A DNA stretch of 64,000 nt from Verrucomicrobiota bacterium (lineage in GTDB: Bacteria; Verrucomicrobiota; Verrucomicrobiae; Limisphaerales; UBA11358): positions 1-64,000 of the forward strand of contig JACZKP010000172.1 in assembly GCA_014860005.1 (NCBI GenBank), in the 5' to 3' direction. Both the position numbers and the translations under genes were made by a program. The notes beneath the pieces were generated by a model, which was not told the DNA's origin, made no database searches, and was given only the letters and a program-made list of their open reading frames with translations. Positions 37,912-46,470 of the stretch are shown in pieces; position 1 is the stretch's first letter; every line of letters begins with the position of its first letter.

Positions 37912-37992
37912 AAAGCGCCGAATGGACATGGGCGGAGCGACAGAGCGCCGGGCAAAGTAGTTTCCCAGCATTCCATCAATCCAATCCTCCGC

Positions 37993-40900
37993 TCATTGCA
38001 AGGGTGGATCCAGGATCAATTGGAACTGGTTTTGCGGGTCGGACTTGTAAGTGCCGTAGTACGGCGAATACGCCTTGATCTGCACGGTGCGGCCATCCGG
38101 ATGAAACTCCACCAGCCGCAGGAACGCTTCTCCGCCCAATGCATGCATCTGGAAATTTACCAACATCTGATGGACCACGCCGCCAAAGTCGTTGGTGGTG
38201 CTCAAGCGCGCCAAGCCATCGTTGAGGACGTGTCCGTTGAATGTCATCACGAAGTTTGGGTGCGCCCGCACTAGCTTCTGCCAGAGTTCCTCGCCATCGT
38301 TCGTGCCGTCGGGATCGTTCGCGGTGCCGTAGCTGTGCGGATTCCACGATTGCGATGCCCCCCTGGTGGCCCAGTCATAGCGAGTCTCGTCGGAATACAT
38401 GTAGGCGTGCGTGATGAGAATGGCTTTGCGTGTCGGATAATTGCTCAGAACCTGGCTTGCCCAGGCAACGGGTGAATTGCGCGGCCCCCATTCCAAAGCA
38501 AAGAGAATCCAGTCCACGTCGCCGGCACTGAACAGATGATAGGTGTTGTCCATTTTGTCCGGCACCATGGCGCCGCCGAACGTCGGCCAGGAGAGATAAT
38601 TGGTGATGTTGAAGTAATCGTTAAACAGTGTGGTCCGGTCCGACGCACTTCCATTCGGGCCGTAATCGTGGTTGCCCGGAGCGAGCGCATACGGGATGTG
38701 GCCGTCGAGGATGGAGATCGCGAACTTGGCGTTGGCCCATTGCGTCGCGTTGTTGTTGTTTACGATGTCGCCCAAGTGCAGAACGTATTTGATGTTGTAG
38801 CGGTCCTTGTTGGCCACGATCCAGCGCGTTTGATCGCGAAACAACTCCGGATAGCTCTGCGAATAGATTTGCGTGTCCGGCAGGATGGCCAAGGTCCAGG
38901 CGCCCGGCACAAACGGCGGTACGTCCACCGGACGCGCGGGCTGGCGCAACCGCCAATAGCCCTGATCGCCGGCCGGAACTGACGAGGTGAACGAATTGCC
39001 AAACTGGAGCGTGCCCATGGTCGCCCAATTGCCCGGCAGGGTGATCGCGCGTTCCACGTCGTAACGCGTGCCCGTATTGTTGGAGATGGTCAACATCCCT
39101 GTATTGTTGGCCAGCTCGAGTTGTTCAATCCGCAGGATGTCCGCCACAAGCGGATTGGTGCCGTTCTCATATTCCTCGCGATTCGTGCGGCCGTCCCCAT
39201 CCGGGTCTTCGTCCGGCAGTGCCTCAAGGTTGCCGAAATAACCCATTTCCCAGTCATCGGGCAGACCATCGTTATCACTGTCGGCAGTGAAATTGGCCAC
39301 CAGCGTGTACGGCCGGTTCATGATGAGATTCAAAGTCGGCGCAGTGGATTGCGCATCGCCCGACCAGCCGGCAAACGCATGGTTCGTTTCCGGCGTGGCG
39401 ATCACCACCACGTTGCTGCCCGCCAGAAACCATTCCCCGGGCGGAAACGACACCGTCCCGCCGGGCGCGCTGGTGACGGCAAGTTGATACTCGGTCTGCC
39501 AGAGCCAGTGCAGGCGTGAGAAGGTGTTGATACGGAAAGAAACGTTCGTTCCCGTGCCGCTTGCGGGAACGGAACCGGACCCGGTCCATCCACTGGGGCT
39601 GTGTCGCACCCCGGGTTGAGCGCTGGCCACACCCGCCGTAGCGTACACGACGTGCCCCGCGGTGTAACTGGTCAGCCCTCTGCCCGGTGCGGGCGCTCCG
39701 TGGGCCGAAGAAACATACAACGTCGCACCGTCCTGCACGCTGACCCAATCGAACTCCGTGCGCGACATCGCCCAACTGAACAGACCGACCTTTCCGCTGT
39801 TGACGCCGGTGACATTGAACGGGCCGTAATGGTAAACCTGCGCCGCGCCTTCGGGGTCGGCGACCAGCAAAATGTCCAGCGTGTCGCCGGTGATCCGTGC
39901 GACGAGATCGTACGGCACGCCGGCAACGGGATTGTACTTCACCGGATTGTCCCGATAGAGCTCCGTGTACACGCGGTTGACGTTCTTCTGGACTGACAAT
40001 CCGGGCGGAACGCCGAGGGTGGAAACCTGCGAGCGCAGCGCAATGCGATAGAAATTCGTCGGGTTCTGGTAACGCAACAAAATCCCGTGCCCGTCATCGT
40101 CGTGCGGCAGGATGCGCGCGGCCACGACATAATTCGTCCAGGCGTCGTTGCCGGCCACGATGGTAGGTCCCGTGAAGTCCACCTGGCCGGCGGCATCGTT
40201 TCCGGCAAAACAATCGCCGCTCTCCTGCAATGTCCCGAATGGTCCGTGCTGTCCCATGGCGACAGCCCAATAGGGCGCACCTGAAAGGGTGGCGCTGTTG
40301 CCCGCCATCCGCGGAGGAATCAACGGCGTCCAATCGGAGAGTGTCGCCGCGCCGCCCACCATGCCCCCCGGCGACAGGCTGAGATTCTGGATGCGAAAAC
40401 CGCGCGGCGTGCCGCCACTCATGCCCCATGTGAAGATACCCACTTTGCCGTTGCTTGCGGCGGGCAGCGGTTGGTTCACCACCAGCGGATAATTCACCGG
40501 GCTCACAGTCGGATTATCCACCACCGTGAGTGTCAACTGATTGGCGCCGTTCACCAACACAGTCACGTCAAAGGGCCGGTTCGCCGTGTTAACAAAAGTC
40601 TGCACATAACCGGGCTTGCCGTAGCCGAACAGGTTCGTGGTCACCCCGTTCACTTTGCGGTCCACGCTCCACGCGCTCCACGGAAACCCGCCCGTCCGCG
40701 CCTGCCGCGTGAACACCACGCGATAGAAATTGGTCGGGTCCTGATAACCGAAGATCAACCCGAACGCGTCGTCATCTCCCGCCGTCAATCGCGCGCCGTA
40801 GGTGAAACTGCCGCTGGTGGTCGCATCATTGATCAACATCGGCGCCGTGGCGGTCGGGGAGAAGCTGGGGTTGTCTGTGTAGATGTTGCTTTGCTCGACG

Positions 40901-41205
40901 AACGCTAGATTCTCGAAATCGAATTCCCAGCGCAACGGTCCATCCAGATAAACGCCCGGCGGTTGCACGGCGGTCCATCCGGGAATTCCGTCTTCGAAAT
41001 CAGCCTCGAACAACACCGACGCCTGGAGTTGAACCGCTCCGCACGCGAACAGCGTAACCAGCGCGAACACCGCGCCGCGCAACGCATAAGCAAAGGGCGC
41101 GGCGAATGGCAAATGACATCGAAACGCGTTTGGATGTTGCGACCAGCAGCAACCTGCGGAGAACGTCCTGCGTCCCACCACCTTCAAGGTACAGCAATTC
41201 AACAT
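37993..41205 (-). CDS. Secreted multi-lectin-like protein fused to a metallophosphoesterase
   Basis: About 1070 residues from ATG 41205; the frame stays open to 41343 but that part holds the putative operator. A long N-terminus includes a signal segment near residues 40-62 (GAVFALVTLFACGAVQLQAS). Two concanavalin/LamG-like modules (ARLTAGDDDAFGLIFGYQDP) cover about 65-500. An InlB-like repeat lies near 570-630, a DSDNDGLPDDWE calcium motif near 638, then a calcineurin-type phosphoesterase from about 765, with LAILPDTQIYSQ, VLHLGDIVNN, APGNHDYGPNG and FNGHVLNDG. It shares its N-terminal half with the protein at 32747. It is divergent from the GH144 gene. Confidence 0.85.
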   Translation of the reverse strand: MLNCCTLKVVGRRTFSAGCCWSQHPNAFRCHLPFAAPFAYALRGAVFALVTLFACGAVQLQASVLFEADFEDGIPGWTAVQPPGVYLDGPLRWEFDFENLAFVEQSNIYTDNPSFSPTATAPMLINDATTSGSFTYGARLTAGDDDAFGLIFGYQDPTNFYRVVFTRQARTGGFPWSAWSVDRKVNGVTTNLFGYGKPGYVQTFVNTANRPFDVTVLVNGANQLTLTVVDNPTVSPVNYPLVVNQPLPAASNGKVGIFTWGMSGGTPRGFRIQNLSLSPGGMVGGAATLSDWTPLIPPRMAGNSATLSGAPYWAVAMGQHGPFGTLQESGDCFAGNDAAGQVDFTGPTIVAGNDAWTNYVVAARILPHDDDGHGILLRYQNPTNFYRIALRSQVSTLGVPPGLSVQKNVNRVYTELYRDNPVKYNPVAGVPYDLVARITGDTLDILLVADPEGAAQVYHYGPFNVTGVNSGKVGLFSWAMSRTEFDWVSVQDGATLYVSSAHGAPAPGRGLTSYTAGHVVYATAGVASAQPGVRHSPSGWTGSGSVPASGTGTNVSFRINTFSRLHWLWQTEYQLAVTSAPGGTVSFPPGEWFLAGSNVVVIATPETNHAFAGWSGDAQSTAPTLNLIMNRPYTLVANFTADSDNDGLPDDWEMGYFGNLEALPDEDPDGDGRTNREEYENGTNPLVADILRIEQLELANNTGMLTISNNTGTRYDVERAITLPGNWATMGTLQFGNSFTSSVPAGDQGYWRLRQPARPVDVPPFVPGAWTLAILPDTQIYSQSYPELFRDQTRWIVANKDRYNIKYVLHLGDIVNNNNATQWANAKFAISILDGHIPYALAPGNHDYGPNGSASDRTTLFNDYFNITNYLSWPTFGGAMVPDKMDNTYHLFSAGDVDWILFALEWGPRNSPVAWASQVLSNYPTRKAILITHAYMYSDETRYDWATRGASQSWNPHSYGTANDPDGTNDGEELWQKLVRAHPNFVMTFNGHVLNDGLARLSTTNDFGGVVHQMLVNFQMHALGGEAFLRLVEFHPDGRTVQIKAYSPYYGTYKSDPQNQFQLILDPPLQ

Positions 41206-41274
41206 GGCAATGTATGTGCGATTCTGAGCCGGCAGTGTATTCGCAATCAACCAACGCATCAATGCGCTTGCGTC

Positions 41275-41288
41275 TGAAATAAACTTCA
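41275..41288. promoter_or_regulatory. Candidate XylR-type operator, site 2
   Basis: TGAAATAAACTTCA, an imperfect palindrome in the divergent region between the lectin-phosphoesterase gene (41205) and the GH144 gene. It aligns with site 1 at 36648-36661 over about 37 bases, with the following stretch AAATTCGTCC. About 70 bases further left, the sequence CATGGCAATG also matches one near 36629, so the two promoter regions share two blocks. Confidence 0.45.
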
Positions 41289-41386
41289 AATTCGTCCACC
41301 GCACGGCGGACCAGCATCCGCTTGACGCTTGCCTCCCCACCACTTAGGAATGACGCATCAAAGCGAACGTCGCCATCCTCTGCTTA

Positions 41387-43567
41387 TTGTGCGTGCTCCC
41401 GCCTGGCCTCTCGCCGGCAAGCGCCGCCCCGGGCGCCGAGATCGTGGTCTTCGATGAAGACGACCCTCTGGGCGAACATTACTATGATGCATCGGTGGGC
41501 ATTGTTCGTGCGCCCAGCGAACTGCGTCTGACCGGCCCCTTCAACGGCAAGCTGGCCATCGTCACCAACCTGGCTGCGTCCGGCGTCCACAGCGGATTGT
41601 TGGAATGGAAATCCGCGCCCGGCGGCGAATGGAGGCTACTCGTGGCCAGTCCGGGCTGGACCAGAAAGGACCTGTCGGCACACCAGTTTCTCGAATTGAA
41701 ACTCAATGCTCCCGCGCCATTGCCCGCGGCGGTGCTGCCACGGTTACGACTGGAGAGCACCTTGAATTTCAGTTCTGCGAACGTTGAACTCGGTTCCTTC
41801 CTCGCGGAAGGCGTGGATGACAATCCGGTTTCCTGGCAGACAATCCGCATTCCGCTCCCGGCGTTTGAGCCCTACGGACGCTTCGCGCTGTCGCAATTCA
41901 AAGGCGTCGTTTTCAGCCAGGGCGCGGCGGATGACCGCCAGCACACGCTCTGGTTCGACGCCATCGGGGTCGTCAGCACCAATCCACCACGCCAGATTCA
42001 TCCGCCACCGCCACCCGCAAACTTGATCGCGTTGCCCGGGGATCGAACCGTCACCTTGAGTTGGAACGCGCCGCCGTCTGCCAGCGTAAACGGTTATCAC
42101 GTCTTCCGCTCAATCAGTCCCGATGGGGATTGGTCCAGAATCTCCCGCGCGCCGGTGACGGTTTCCGGCTCTGCTGACACATCGGTTGCCAATCACCAGC
42201 AGTATTTCTATCGCGTTCGTGCCATCAATGTAGCGGGCGAGAGTGCGGATTCTGAATCCGTGTCCGCCACGCCGACGCCGTTTGCCAACGACGCGGCGTT
42301 TCTTGAACTCGTGCAGCGGACGGCCTTCAATTATTTCTGGCACGAAACCAATCCCGCCAACGGCCTGGTGCGCGACCGCAGCCAGCCACATTCCGCAGCG
42401 AGCATCGCCGCCACGGGTTTCGGTTTGACGGCGATTGGCATCGGCATCGAGCGCGGCTGGATCACCCGCGCGCAGGGCCTCACGCGCACCCGGAACACGT
42501 TGCAGACATTCTCGCAGTCGCCTCAAGGCACGAACCTTTCCGGCACGATTGGACACCAAGGCTGGTTCTATCATTTCCTCGAAATGGAAAACGCCACGCG
42601 CGCTGGCAGAAGCGAATTGTCATCCATTGACACTGCACTGCTGCTGGCGGGCGTATTGTACAGCCGGCAGTACTTCGATGGCGACAACCCGGTGGAAAAG
42701 GAAATCCGTGACCTGGCCAATCGAGTTTTTGACCGGGTGGACTGGCGTTGGATGGCGGACGGGGCTTCTTCATTGAGCATGGGCTGGCATCCCGAGCGCG
42801 GTTTCCTCTCGCACCGCTGGCGCGGCTATAACGAGGCGATGATTCTCTATCTGCTTGGTCTGGGCGCGTCGAAGCAAGCGCTGCCGCCGGAGCATTGGCG
42901 CTCATGGACCAGCACCTATAAGTGGCAGACGCATTACGGCCAAAGCTTTGTCGTGTTCCCGCCGCATTTCGGTCATCAGTATTCACACTGCTGGATTGAT
43001 TTCCGCGGCGTCGCGGATGCTTACCTGCGGGACCGGGGCATTGATTACTTTGAAAACTCCCGCCGGGCCACGCTCGCCCAGCGTGCCTACGCCATCGCGA
43101 ACCCCGGTGGTTTTCCCGGCTACAGTGAAAACGTGTGGGGACTCACCGCGTGTGATGGGCCGGGCACGCCGGGCAAATTTGGCTACATGGCGCGCGGCGG
43201 ACCACCGCCGGAGAATGACGACGGCACCATCGCGCCCACGGCTGCCGGCGCCTCCCTGCCCTTCACTCCAACCGAGTCACTGGCTGCGCTGCGACACTTC
43301 TACCATGAGTTTCGTGAGCGAGTCTGGTGCGGTTACGGCTTTCGCGACGCGTTCAATCTGGAGGCAGACTGGTGGGCCACTGATGTGATCGGCATAGATC
43401 AGGGACCGATTTTGTTGATGATTGAAAATCATCGCAGCGGCCACGTGTGGCGTGTGTTTATGAGCAACCCGGAAATCCAGCGCGGACTGGAGCGCGCCGG
43501 ATTCCAGGCCCTGCGGGCACATCGCCGCTTGGCACCGACCAATCGCCCGTCCGACCCGCGGCCATGA
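41387..43567 (+). CDS. GH144 endo-beta-1,2-glucanase-like protein (glycoamylase family)
   Basis: 726 residues as called. Residues 12-200 form a CBM-like beta domain (EIVVFDEDDPLGEHYY). An FnIII domain (DRTVTLSWNAPPSASVNGYH) covers about 210-305. A glycoamylase/GH144 (alpha/alpha)6 domain spans 310-715, with FNYFWHETNPANGLVRDRS, GFGLTAIGIGIERGW, HQYSHCWIDFRG, GIDYFENSRRATLAQRAYAI and GIDQGPILLMIENHR. GH144 enzymes cut beta-1,2-glucans into sophorooligosaccharides. The TTG start at 41387 leaves half a signal peptide: the frame encodes RIKANVAILCLLCVLPPGLS upstream, but the only ATG (41350) is one base out of frame, which suggests a frameshift near the start. Divergent from the gene at 41205. 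Confidence 0.85.
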   Translation: MCVLPPGLSPASAAPGAEIVVFDEDDPLGEHYYDASVGIVRAPSELRLTGPFNGKLAIVTNLAASGVHSGLLEWKSAPGGEWRLLVASPGWTRKDLSAHQFLELKLNAPAPLPAAVLPRLRLESTLNFSSANVELGSFLAEGVDDNPVSWQTIRIPLPAFEPYGRFALSQFKGVVFSQGAADDRQHTLWFDAIGVVSTNPPRQIHPPPPPANLIALPGDRTVTLSWNAPPSASVNGYHVFRSISPDGDWSRISRAPVTVSGSADTSVANHQQYFYRVRAINVAGESADSESVSATPTPFANDAAFLELVQRTAFNYFWHETNPANGLVRDRSQPHSAASIAATGFGLTAIGIGIERGWITRAQGLTRTRNTLQTFSQSPQGTNLSGTIGHQGWFYHFLEMENATRAGRSELSSIDTALLLAGVLYSRQYFDGDNPVEKEIRDLANRVFDRVDWRWMADGASSLSMGWHPERGFLSHRWRGYNEAMILYLLGLGASKQALPPEHWRSWTSTYKWQTHYGQSFVVFPPHFGHQYSHCWIDFRGVADAYLRDRGIDYFENSRRATLAQRAYAIANPGGFPGYSENVWGLTACDGPGTPGKFGYMARGGPPPENDDGTIAPTAAGASLPFTPTESLAALRHFYHEFRERVWCGYGFRDAFNLEADWWATDVIGIDQGPILLMIENHRSGHVWRVFMSNPEIQRGLERAGFQALRAHRRLAPTNRPSDPRP

Positions 43568-43586
43568 CCCGCCGCCGGACGCGGCA

Positions 43587-43749
43587 ACGTGTCGTCGGCT
43601 TTGATCCAGAGGGAGGATTGATGATTTCATGGCCATCCCGTGTCACCTCACGCGGGCCAACCCACCGACTGGATGGCGCCGCGATTCCGCTGCCAGAAGT
43701 GGATTCCGTCGTGATGAACCCGCGCCACGACGCCCATTCGCCGCGCTGT
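43587..43749. repeat. 163-bp direct repeat, copy 1
   Basis: Matches 45150-45312 over 163 bases at an offset of exactly 1563, with scattered mismatches and no net indel. It covers the last 34 codons of the toxin gene (stop at 43648) plus about 60 bases downstream. The two copies bracket the toxin-antitoxin pair and the group II intron. Confidence 0.85.
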
Positions 43750-44035
43750 GCTGCTGAACCTGGCGTGCCGCAGAAACCGGCGCACGAAATACGCCGCGTC
43801 ATCCGCGCGCACGTCCAGAAACACCAGGCCGTAACTCGCGTGACAAAGCGAGGGCTGGAAGAAATCCCTGTCCAACGTGAAAAAAGTCACTCGCCGTTGA
43901 CGGTACAGCAGCGGAATGATGTCCGTATCCTTCGTGCCGGACGAGGCCAACTCCCGGCCAATTTGCCGGAACGCAATGTGCCAATCCTTCAAGAGTGGCC
44001 GTTGATCCTCCGGAGTTTTCGTCGAGCAGATTCAA
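43648..44035 (-). pseudogene. DUF5615-family PIN-like toxin, frameshifted
   Basis: The N-terminus TTG-start NLLDEN overlaps the antitoxin stop (TTGA, 44032-44035). The body, however, is one frame away: TPEDQRPLLKDWHIAFRQIG, DTDIIPLLYRQRRVTFFTLDRDFF and a C-terminus ending AIQSVGWPA. Joining LLDE to TPEDQRPL needs loss of one base in an AAAA run near 44017. LLDEN at the start and LDRDF in the middle are the hallmarks of DUF5615, the PIN-like partner of DUF433 antitoxins. Either a real inactivating mutation or a sequencing error in the homopolymer. Confidence 0.7.
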
Positions 44036-44346
44036 GCAGCGACGAATTCAGGCGTCTTATGCGCCTTTCGGCGCTGGGGACTGCCGCGTTCCTGCAACCA
44101 GGCGTCGCGCGCGAGCCGCACCGCCTCGGCCACCGCCGCCAAAGGAATCTTCCCGCCCCAACGCGTGTTGCAGATGAAATCCCATGACCGCCCATCGGCC
44201 ACGTCCTCCAACACCTGCCATACCATGATGCGCGTTCCCTTGAAGGTCGGTTTGCCGTGACAGACCTCTGGATCCGCCACGATGTAACGGCCCAACTCGA
44301 CGCGCCCTTGCGAGCCGCCGGAGGCGGTGCTCTTGGCATTCTTCAT
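44032..44346 (-). CDS. DUF433 family antitoxin
   Basis: 104 residues. The DUF433 signature is clear: GRYIVADPEVCHGKPTFKGT, then RIMVWQVLEDVADGRSWDFI. DUF433 proteins (VapB45-type) are paired with DUF5615 PIN-like toxins, as here, with an overlapping stop/start. The fold includes a winged helix that probably represses the operon. Start ATG 44346. About 85 bases upstream lies the 3' end of the group II intron-like element. Confidence 0.85.
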   Translation of the reverse strand: MKNAKSTASGGSQGRVELGRYIVADPEVCHGKPTFKGTRIMVWQVLEDVADGRSWDFICNTRWGGKIPLAAVAEAVRLARDAWLQERGSPQRRKAHKTPEFVAA

Positions 44347-44429
44347 GCCTCAGACGCTACGCGCCGCCGCCAAAAACCGCAAGCGCGTCATTCTGGAGAA
44401 CGTCGCACAAAAGCAGCAAAACTCCTGAT

Positions 44430-45141
44430 GTGGATAGAGAACGGCTTGGTGCCGTCGCCCCCCACCCAAACCGGACAGGCGGTTCTCCCGCATCCGGCTT
44501 TCCAGTTCATGGTCTTGATGGACTGGCTCAGGCACTCGACTCAAGGCTTCGGAAGAGTCGCACCAGCCGCGCAGGCCCTTGGCCCCGCTCACCGGATTCC
44601 CCGGCGGTCCACTGTCAGGTCGGCGCCGCGGCCCAAGCCCGGTTCTCCGGAGCATCCGGGCGCTCAGCCTTGCGGCACTACCCGGACCCTTGCGGGATGG
44701 TCTGCCAACGACTCCCAACACCCTGTCCCTGTCCCCCTTTGCTCCACGGTCGTTACCCGCTTCCCAGCTACTACGAGGACTCTGACCCCGACCGGCCCTT
44801 TCGCCGCCAGCCGTGGTTCCCTGATTCACGTCACTCGAACTTCCAAACATTCCGTCTCCAACCATCTGCGGCTCTCGACCAGACGCGCTCCACTCCCTCA
44901 ACGCCGGCCGCACTATTTTGTTCGGGCTTCGCCGTGTCGCTCGCAGGCTCGCCAGAACCGCCGACCGAATCGAGTTCACCTGTCTCCGTGTATCGAGACG
45001 CGTTACGGACTGTTCGTTCACTTCCAGTTGCTCTCCACCTGGGGGTATCGCCCCAGCGCAGTTACTTTCCGTTACTGGCCCTTCAGTGTCGGCTAGGTCA
45101 GGGACTATCACCCTGCTGTTCAAGTGCGCTCTCAGGCGCAC
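44430..45141 (-). mobile_element. ORF-less group II (IIC-like) intron
   Basis: On the minus strand the element opens with GTGCGCC at 45141, matching the GUGYG 5' end of group II introns. A region of GGGTGATAGTCCC / CCTAGCC type, usual early in domain I, follows. Near the 3' end is a canonical domain V (44468-44500) followed by a small domain VI-like hairpin (ACGGC ACCA AGCCGT) and a likely end CTATCCAC at 44430. No reverse transcriptase is encoded in its 712 bases. Just upstream, GCCGACG ACA CGTCGGC forms a hairpin, the kind of site targeted by group IIC introns. It must depend on a maturase supplied in trans. Exact ends are inferred. Confidence 0.65.
44468..44500 (-). ncRNA. Group II intron domain V
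   Basis: On the minus strand AAGCCGGA pairs with TCCGGTTT, with the AGC triad opposite GTT including the expected G-U pair. TGCGG and CCGC then continue the helix beyond a small bulge, closed by a GAGA loop. Length 33, against the usual 34. This is the catalytic heart of group II introns and the strongest evidence for the element. Confidence 0.75.
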
Positions 45142-45149
45142 GAGCGCCG

Positions 45150-45312
45150 ACGTGTCGTCGGCTTTGATCCGGAGGGAGGGTGGGTGATTGCATGGCCATC
45201 CCGTGTCACCTCACGCGGGCCAACCCACCGACTGGCTGGCGCCGCGATTCCGCGGCCAGAAGTGAATGCCCTCGTGATGCACCTGCGCCACGACGCCCAT
45301 TCGCCGCGCTGT
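45150..45312. repeat. 163-bp direct repeat, copy 2
   Basis: The second copy of 43587-43749. It carries the toxin 3'-end remnant and the GCCGACG/CGTCGGC hairpin that precedes the intron. In copy 1 the corresponding hairpin is imperfect. Confidence 0.85.
45211..45312 (-). pseudogene. DUF5615 toxin 3'-end remnant
   Basis: Reads RRMGVVAQVHHEGIHFW then PRNRGASQSVGWPA and a stop at 45211. The intact gene reads RRMGVVARVHHDGIHFW, QRNRGAIQSVGWPA. Only the last 34 codons remain; beyond 45312 the similarity stops abruptly. It shows that a second toxin-antitoxin copy once lay upstream of the present one. Confidence 0.8.
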
Positions 45313-45552
45313 TTCTGAGCGCCGCCGCGGTTTTGCGTGGCAGGCCCTGCCCCGTAAAAGGACTGGTGCATCGGTTCTGGCGGGCGTATAAGGGGCTCAA
45401 GATGCTTACGTTCATTCCACCGATTGCCGGGACCTCCCGCACAGGAAAGTTTTTGGAAAGGCCCGTGCCGTTTGAGGGGAAACTCTCACGCACGGTTATC
45501 AGTGGGTCGTGGGCGGGTTAACCGCCTGCACTTAGCCGGTGCCGACTCACGC

Positions 45553-46032
45553 ATGACTACTCGCGCACAGAGAATGAAAAGACGCATCGCACTAATTGTG
45601 GCGGTGGTGTTGCCTGTCGCTTTTGCCGCCGTGTATGCTTTCGGGGTGTTCATGGACTGCGAGTATGTTCATTGGCCGACCATCTGGCAGGCATCACGAG
45701 CGGAGACTCCTTCCGGCTATCGGGTCGCCGACCTGATACGCACGCGAGCCAGCACTTCACCCGCGCACCCGCACTGGCATCATTGTGGTTGGTGCGAGAC
45801 GGTCTATTCGCACGCGAAGCACGTTGCTATCAAGGTTACGGTCAGCCCGAGTGAGGCATATCTGTTTGATTGGGACGCCAGCACGCGCCGTCTGACTCCA
45901 TTGACTGTTCGCACGGCTGAGGTTTTCCCGGAGTTGGTTCCATCTGGTTTTGTCGCTGAGGCGTCCTTGGATGGCGGATTGGATGGACAACTTCACGATG
46001 ATCGTCCGTGTCGGCTTGTTGCACGAAGGTAG
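45553..46032 (+). CDS. Hypothetical membrane-anchored protein
   Basis: The ATG at 45553 (or 45574, MKRRIALIV) gives about 159 residues. One N-terminal membrane anchor (IALIVAVVLPVAFAAVYAFG) is followed by a soluble part with HWHHCGWCETVYSHAKHVA, a His/Cys cluster that might bind metal, and an acidic C-terminus. I do not recognise the family. It lies just right of the intron region, on the opposite strand from the toxin-antitoxin genes. Confidence 0.5.
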   Translation: MTTRAQRMKRRIALIVAVVLPVAFAAVYAFGVFMDCEYVHWPTIWQASRAETPSGYRVADLIRTRASTSPAHPHWHHCGWCETVYSHAKHVAIKVTVSPSEAYLFDWDASTRRLTPLTVRTAEVFPELVPSGFVAEASLDGGLDGQLHDDRPCRLVARR

Positions 46033-46376
46033 TGGATATGACCGTGTCGCTAACCACCAAAGGATTGGAAAGGACTCAGGTGCGGAGGGAGCGTCGCCTG
46101 GTTTGAGAATGTGATCGTGCCGAACGTTCAGGCAGGTCGCTGCAGCGCCTATGAGGGTAGTCAAGAGGGTGGTAAGTTTTCCGCCAGTTTTTCTCTTCGT
46201 GCGAACTTTCCAGCCCGGGTCCGCTGCGCCGTTTCTTCGGGCTAGGCGAGGCGAGCGGCGGCGACAGGCGTTCGAGCCTTTCGCTCGCGTCGCCGCCGGT
46301 CGCCAGCGCCACAGGTCAATGGCCAGCGACTCGACCCATCCTGACATCTAACCGCCGCCCCGCTGGGCAGTCGGGC

Positions 46377-46470
46377 AAATGGCGGTCAAACCTGCGATGT
46401 CCGCAACGAAGGAAGACACGACGGCGTGAATGCGAAAATCCAAAGCCGGTCGCAGACCGGCGCTCCGGGT
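46377..46470. repeat. Inverted copy of 47732-47826
   Basis: About 94 bases match the reverse complement of 47732-47826 (GGCGGTCAAACCTGCGATGT, GAAGACACGACGNCGTGAAT, GACCGGCGCTCCGGGT). Together with the next repeat this makes a 300-base block, found again at 47732-48041 with this part in opposite orientation. Confidence 0.8.

Noticed and set aside
44350..45141. 263-codon open frame on the minus strand
   Set aside because: It overlies the intron RNA, has random-like composition and no recognisable protein features.
45452..45505. Domain-V-like hairpin on the plus strand (CCGTGC ... GCACGG with a GGGAAA loop)
   Set aside because: It lacks the AGC-GTT pairing and the 3'-strand bulge of group II domain V, so I do not call a second intron there; it may be a remnant.
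45757..46347. 196-codon open frame on the minus strand
   Set aside because: Overlaps the better-supported gene at 45553 and a hairpin; Arg/Pro-rich without a domain.
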